A program made the position numbers and the translations under genes. This document shows positions 31,154 through 35,245 of a stretch of 35,245 nucleotides of DNA, in pieces; position 1 is the first letter of the stretch; the number at the start of each line of letters is the position of its first letter. Origin of the DNA: Bradyrhizobium sp. NAS80.1 (GTDB lineage Bacteria > Pseudomonadota > Alphaproteobacteria > Rhizobiales > Xanthobacteraceae); contig NZ_LGHL01000130.1 in assembly GCF_001908205.1 (NCBI RefSeq), forward strand, positions 1 through 35,245. The letters run 5' to 3'. The notes beneath the pieces are model-generated. The model saw only the letters and a program-made list of their open reading frames with translations. It made no database searches and was not told the origin of the DNA.

Positions 31154-31192
31154 TGGAAGGTGCTGCGTCACGCTGAAATATTTGCGCGGCGC

Positions 31193-32296
31193 TTAGATGT
31201 TTGCGAGCTCGGCGACGTGATCCGCGATCGCGAGCGACGACGTCAGTCCCGGCGATTCGATGCCAAACAGGTTGATCAGGCCCTCAACGCCGTGATCGCG
31301 CGGGCCTTGCATCAAGAAATCCTGCGTGGCCACCGCCGGCGGCACAATCTTCGGGCGGATGCCCGAATAGCTTGGCATCAATGCGCCCTCTGGCAGCGTC
31401 GGCCAGTATTTGCGGATCGCCGGATAAAAGCGCTCGGCGCGTGACGGGTCGACCTCGTAGTCGATTGTCTCGATCCACTCGACGTCGGGGCCGAAGCGCG
31501 CTTGCCCTGCCATGTCCAGCGTCAGATGCACGCCGAGCCCGCCGGGCTCCGGCACCGGATAGATCAGGCGTGAGAACGGCGCCTTGGCGTTGCAGCTGAA
31601 GTAGTTTCCCTTGGCGAGATAGGCCGGCGGAATCCGATCCAGCGGCATGCCGTCGATGTTGCGCGCCACCTTTGTCGCCGAGAGTCCGGCAGCGTTGACG
31701 AGGAGGCTGCATTGCAGCGTCATCGGCGCTTCGCCGCCGGCCTCGATCTCGATGGCGCCGGCGGTCGCCTTGGCGCGGATCAGCGGAGTGTGGAATGCGA
31801 AGGCCGCGCCGGCGTCCTCGGCTTCGCCGCGTAGCGAGAGCATATAGGCGTGGCTGTCGATGATGCCGGTCGAGGGCGACAGCAGCGCGGCGTCGCAGGC
31901 GAGCGCCGGCTCCAGCGCGCGTGCGGCTTCGCCCGCGAGCAACTGCATGTCGAGCACGCCATTGGCCTCGGCATGCGCCTTGATCGATTGCAGCTTCTCG
32001 GTCTCCTTCGCGCTGGTCGCAACGATCAGCTTGCCGCAATTCTTGTACGGGATGCCGCGTTCGCTGCAGTAGCGGTAGAGCGCCTGCTTGCCGCTGACGC
32101 ACATGCGCGCCATCCAGCTCCCGGCGCGGTAGTAGATGCCGGCATGGATCACCTCACTGTTGCGCGAGGAGGTGATAGTGCCGATGGCCTCGGCTTCTTC
32201 GAGCACGATGACCTCGCGCCCGGCCTGGGCGAGCTTCCGAGCCACCGCGAGCCCGACCACGCCGGCTCCGATGACGACGCAATCGACCCTATCCAT
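31193..32296 (-). CDS. FAD-dependent oxidoreductase, L-2-hydroxyglutarate oxidase-like
   Basis: A 367-residue DAO-family flavoprotein. The N-terminus VDCVVIGAGVVGLAVARKLAQAGREVIVLEE is the dinucleotide-binding fold. TSSRNSEVIHAGIYY is characteristic of LhgO/L2HGDH-type enzymes, and the C-terminus has GIRPKIVPPA and FGIESPGLTSSLAIA. Likely reaction: oxidation of L-2-hydroxyglutarate or a related 2-hydroxy acid, passing electrons to the membrane pool. The substrate is by family resemblance. The gene is divergent from the GGDEF-EAL protein and stands alone. Confidence 0.88.
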   Translation of the reverse strand: MDRVDCVVIGAGVVGLAVARKLAQAGREVIVLEEAEAIGTITSSRNSEVIHAGIYYRAGSWMARMCVSGKQALYRYCSERGIPYKNCGKLIVATSAKETEKLQSIKAHAEANGVLDMQLLAGEAARALEPALACDAALLSPSTGIIDSHAYMLSLRGEAEDAGAAFAFHTPLIRAKATAGAIEIEAGGEAPMTLQCSLLVNAAGLSATKVARNIDGMPLDRIPPAYLAKGNYFSCNAKAPFSRLIYPVPEPGGLGVHLTLDMAGQARFGPDVEWIETIDYEVDPSRAERFYPAIRKYWPTLPEGALMPSYSGIRPKIVPPAVATQDFLMQGPRDHGVEGLINLFGIESPGLTSSLAIADHVAELANI

Positions 32297-32501
32297 GGTT
32301 GTGCAGGATTCTCGCGAGAGCTGCCGATGGCGCCAGTTTGCCTGGGAAACGGGCCGCGCGGCCGTTTTCCGTTAAGGAAGCATTTATCATGTCAGGGCAA
32401 TTGCCGTATTTTGCGTCACATATTTCTATTGCACGAACAGGCGTTTACCCGATCCAAACCCGCGAGGCCAGACAATCCGACGTTGAAATCGCGGGTGGCT
32501 G

Positions 32502-35186
32502 ATGGCTGAAAAGAACTGGCACGTAGGCAGCATGCTTCCGATTGCTGTGCACGCCGTCGTGTGCCTGGCCGGCGCGGTCGCGCCTTCGCGTGCCTTTGCG
32601 CGGTCGGACAGCTTCGCTCCGCCCGGCTACCTCGGCAATCTCGACCCCAATCTGATCTGGGAAGCCCTGATCGGGGGCATTGTCGTCTGCGCGTTCCTCG
32701 CGGCAATCGCGTTGTGGATCCATTCCGCGCTGCGCCGGAGCAAGCGCGCGCGGCTGCGCCGCAACGCCTTCATCTCCTCCGCCATGAACAATCTCAACCA
32801 GGGCGTGGTGATGACGGATGCGCAGCGGCGCGTCATCTTCTGCAACGACCGCTATCTCGAGATCTACGGCCTGACGCGCTCGGACCTGTGGACCGGCATG
32901 ACCGGCGACGACATCCTCGAATTGCGGCGCAAGCGCGGGGTTCTCGCCGTCTCCGCCGACGACTTCTATGAGAAGGCGGCAAGTCCCAACGGCCTGATCA
33001 GCGAGTTGCCGGACGGACGCGCCATCCTGGTGAAGTATTTCATTCTGCCGAATGGCGGATCGGTGGCGACCCATCTCGACGTCAGTGAGCAGCGCAAGCT
33101 GTCGCGGCAGCTCGCATCGACCAAGCAATTCCTGGAAACGGTGCTGGACAACGTGCCGGCCTGCGTGGCCGCGAAGAACATCGAAGACGGCCGCTACATC
33201 TTTGCCAACAGCGCCTATGAGCGCTTCTGGGGCTTTTCGCGGGACCAGGTCGTCGGCAAGACCGCGCGCGAGCTGTTCGGGCCCAATTCGGCTGCGAACA
33301 TCGAGGCGACCGACCGGGCCGCACTTCTGGCACCGGAAGGGCAGTATCGCAACGAATTCGAAGTCGAGCGCGGCTCGGCCTGGCGCAAGGTGGCCTCGAT
33401 CCGGATCGTGGTCCGCAACGAGAGCAACGAGCCTGAATTCCTGCTGCTGGTGTTCGAGGACATCACCGACCGCCGCTCACTGTCGCAGGAGCTGGAGAGC
33501 ACCAAGAAGTTCCTCGAGCTCGTGGTCGACAACATCCCGGTTGCGCTGATCGTCGAGCAGGTCAAGGACGGCCGCTATCTGCTCGCCAACCGCAGCGCGG
33601 AAACGATCCTCAACCGCAGGCGCGAGGAAGCCACGGGCCTGACCGCGTCCGACATTTTCAATCCCAAGGAAGCCAAGCTGATCATCGCGCGCGACGAGGC
33701 CGCGATCAAGAAGCGCGGGATGATCACCGAGGAGCATCCGATCTCCACCAAGGACGGCCTGCGGCTGTTCCTCACCCGCCGCGCCACCGTGCTGAACGAT
33801 TCCGGCGAGCCGCAATATCTGATCAAGACCCACGAAGACGTCACCGACCGCCGGCAGACCGAGTCGCGCATGGCGCACATGGCCTATCACGACGGCCTCA
33901 CCGATTTGCCGAATCGCGCCGCGTTCCTTCAGGCATTGACGCAGATGATCGAGGCCTGCGAAGGCACCGACGAGGAGTTCGCGGTTCTCTGCGTCGACCT
34001 CGACGGCCTCAAGGAGGTCAACGACGTCTTCGGTCATGCGCTCGGCGACAAGCTCCTGATCGAGGTGGCCCAGCGGCTCCAGGACTCCGCGCGCGGCGGT
34101 GTGGTAGCGCGCCTGTCCGGCGACGAGTTCGGCCTGATCATCGACGGCAAGCAGCCGGAAGCGGGACTCGCGCTGGCGCAGCAGGTCGGAGAGGCGGTCG
34201 CGCAGGAATTCCAGATCGACGGCCGGGCGGTGCGCGCCGGCGCGACCACCGGCATGTCGATCTTCCCGCACAACGGCGCCGACGGCGCCTCGCTGCTCGC
34301 CAATGCCGGTGCGGCGCTGTTCCGCGCCAAGCAGAAGTCGCGCGGCACGATCAGCCTCTACCAGCCGGAGATGGACCAGCAGATCCGCGATCGCCGCGTG
34401 CTGCACCAGGATCTGTCGATGGCGATCAAGAACGGCGAGCTCTCGCTGGCCTTCCAGCCGCAGGGGGCCGCGCGCCCCAGTGTCGCCGAGAGCAAGATCA
34501 TCGGTTTCGAGGCGCTGGCGCGCTGGCAGCATCCGGTGCGCGGCCAGGTCTCCCCGGCCGAGTTCATCCCGATCGCGGAAGAGAGCGGCCTGATCGTCGA
34601 GATGGGCGAGTGGATCCTGCGCGAGGCCTGCCGCGAGGCGGCATCTTGGCCGAAGCCGCTCCAGGTCGCGGTCAATCTGTCGCCAGCGCAGTTCATGCAC
34701 GGCGACGTGGTCAGGCTCGTCCATTCGATCCTGATCGAGACGGGCCTCGCGCCCGGCCGGCTCGAGCTCGAAATCACCGAGGGCGTGCTGATCGAGGATT
34801 TCGACCGCGGTCTTGCGCTGCTGCGCCGGCTGAAGGCGCTTGGCGTGCGCATCTCGATGGACGATTTCGGCAGCGGCTACTCCTCGCTGAGCTATCTGCA
34901 GGCGTTCCCGTTCGACAAGATCAAGATCGACCGCGCCTTCATCATCAATCTCGGCCGCAATCCGCAATCGGCGGCGATCGTGCGCGCGGTGATCGATCTC
35001 GGCCACGGCCTCGAAATGTCGATCATCGCCGAGGGTGTCGAGACGGTCGATCAGCTCGCCTTCCTCGCCAAGGAGGGCTGTGACGGCGTGCAGGGCTATC
35101 TGCTCGGCAAGCCCTTGCCGATCGGCCAATATGCCGGCCTCGTCGGACGCGCCGAGACCATGGAGCTTGCGCTCAAGACCGGCTAG
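32502..35186 (+). CDS. PAS-PAS-PAS-GGDEF-EAL c-di-GMP signalling protein
   Basis: An 894-residue membrane protein. It has a signal-like N-terminal hydrophobic stretch (residues 10-33) and a membrane helix (about 50-76), then three PAS-like domains (about 87-195, 205-325 and 330-455; KNIEDGRYIFANSAYERFWG and VKDGRYLLANRSAETILN). The cyclase domain follows (DGLTDLPNRAAFL; motif SGDEF at 539-543), and then an EAL domain with Glu670-Ala-Leu, VNLSPAQF, DDFGSGYSS (787-795) and AEGVET. The phosphodiesterase residues look intact; the first Gly of GGDEF is Ser, which some active cyclases tolerate. Net activity on c-di-GMP is therefore uncertain. Divergent from the flavoprotein gene. Confidence 0.93.
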   Translation: MAEKNWHVGSMLPIAVHAVVCLAGAVAPSRAFARSDSFAPPGYLGNLDPNLIWEALIGGIVVCAFLAAIALWIHSALRRSKRARLRRNAFISSAMNNLNQGVVMTDAQRRVIFCNDRYLEIYGLTRSDLWTGMTGDDILELRRKRGVLAVSADDFYEKAASPNGLISELPDGRAILVKYFILPNGGSVATHLDVSEQRKLSRQLASTKQFLETVLDNVPACVAAKNIEDGRYIFANSAYERFWGFSRDQVVGKTARELFGPNSAANIEATDRAALLAPEGQYRNEFEVERGSAWRKVASIRIVVRNESNEPEFLLLVFEDITDRRSLSQELESTKKFLELVVDNIPVALIVEQVKDGRYLLANRSAETILNRRREEATGLTASDIFNPKEAKLIIARDEAAIKKRGMITEEHPISTKDGLRLFLTRRATVLNDSGEPQYLIKTHEDVTDRRQTESRMAHMAYHDGLTDLPNRAAFLQALTQMIEACEGTDEEFAVLCVDLDGLKEVNDVFGHALGDKLLIEVAQRLQDSARGGVVARLSGDEFGLIIDGKQPEAGLALAQQVGEAVAQEFQIDGRAVRAGATTGMSIFPHNGADGASLLANAGAALFRAKQKSRGTISLYQPEMDQQIRDRRVLHQDLSMAIKNGELSLAFQPQGAARPSVAESKIIGFEALARWQHPVRGQVSPAEFIPIAEESGLIVEMGEWILREACREAASWPKPLQVAVNLSPAQFMHGDVVRLVHSILIETGLAPGRLELEITEGVLIEDFDRGLALLRRLKALGVRISMDDFGSGYSSLSYLQAFPFDKIKIDRAFIINLGRNPQSAAIVRAVIDLGHGLEMSIIAEGVETVDQLAFLAKEGCDGVQGYLLGKPLPIGQYAGLVGRAETMELALKTG

Positions 35187-35189
35187 CTC

Positions 35190-35245
35190 GTTTTCGAGCG
35201 AAGCGGATACCGGTTCGCGCAAAGAAAACGCGTCAGGACAGTAAT
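35190..35245 (+). repeat. Dispersed repeat, cut by the window end
   Basis: CGTTTTCGAGCGAAGCGG, ATACCGGTTCGCGC and AACGCG match the reverse complement of 24905-24964 at most positions. It begins a few bases after the GGDEF-EAL stop and runs off the window. Confidence 0.65.

Noticed and set aside
33477..35222. A 581-codon minus-strand open frame opposite the GGDEF-EAL gene
   Set aside because: Mirror frame without domains; the plus-strand frame carries PAS, GGDEF and EAL motifs.
1..35245. CRISPR arrays, tRNA or rRNA genes, prophage or insertion-sequence transposase genes
   Set aside because: I looked for regularly spaced direct repeats, cloverleaf-like sequences and transposase motifs and found none apart from the intron end.

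Overview
The window is GC-rich alphaproteobacterial chromosome, most likely Bradyrhizobium or a close relative in the Nitrobacteraceae. The assignment is an inference from gene content and layout: GapR (DUF2312), the DUF1036/pyk/DUF1244 neighbourhood, a 50-residue aa3-oxidase subunit IV beside a three-gene pnt transhydrogenase, several small proteins of the kind seen in Bradyrhizobium, and palindromic intergenic repeats. I saw no rRNA, tRNA, CRISPR array or prophage. Most of the window is housekeeping and envelope genes with small accessory items between them.

Layout. 1-433: the 3' end of a group II intron (domains V and VI), then palindromic repeats including a perfect 30-bp inverted repeat. 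434-2364: a PAP2-type membrane phosphatase and a TetR-family regulator. 2524-5509: pyruvate kinase coupled to a DUF1036 periplasmic protein, with DUF1244 and gapR reading away. 5640-7400: a class III adenylate cyclase/TolB-like/TPR protein. 7486-8394: two tandem Rnk-like (GreA/GreB C-terminal) proteins behind an unusual leader. 8812-9237: DUF1801. 9322-13450: two envelope enzymes, an M15/DUF882 peptidase and a YcbB-like L,D-transpeptidase. 13797-17355: an NtrC-type regulator and oligoendopeptidase F, divergent. 17402-18091: an AbrB-Doc toxin-antitoxin pair with a palindromic operator-promoter.

18188-24865 reads entirely on the + strand: oxidase subunit IV, pntAA-pntAB-pntB, a Cys/His/Trp-rich mini-protein missed by length cut-offs, an alpha/beta hydrolase, a Ca2+/H+ antiporter-like protein, a cupin, and a membrane-anchored low-complexity protein. 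24989-26061: a TPR lipoprotein and rpsU on the - strand. 26326-28677: aquaporin Z facing the purE-purK operon. 28765-31081: a diguanylate cyclase and small Bradyrhizobium-type ORFs, one bracketed by two 97-bp repeat copies, plus two divergent YdcH/DUF465 proteins. 31193-35186: an L-2-hydroxyglutarate oxidase-like flavoprotein and a large PAS-GGDEF-EAL protein.

Three genes concern cyclic-nucleotide signalling (the cyclase, the GGDEF protein and the GGDEF-EAL protein). No cluster looks like a wholly new multi-gene system. The best leads are the AbrB-Doc operator, the tandem Rnk genes with their terminator-like leader, the mini-protein after pntB, the repeat-bracketed small gene, and the gapR leader hairpin.
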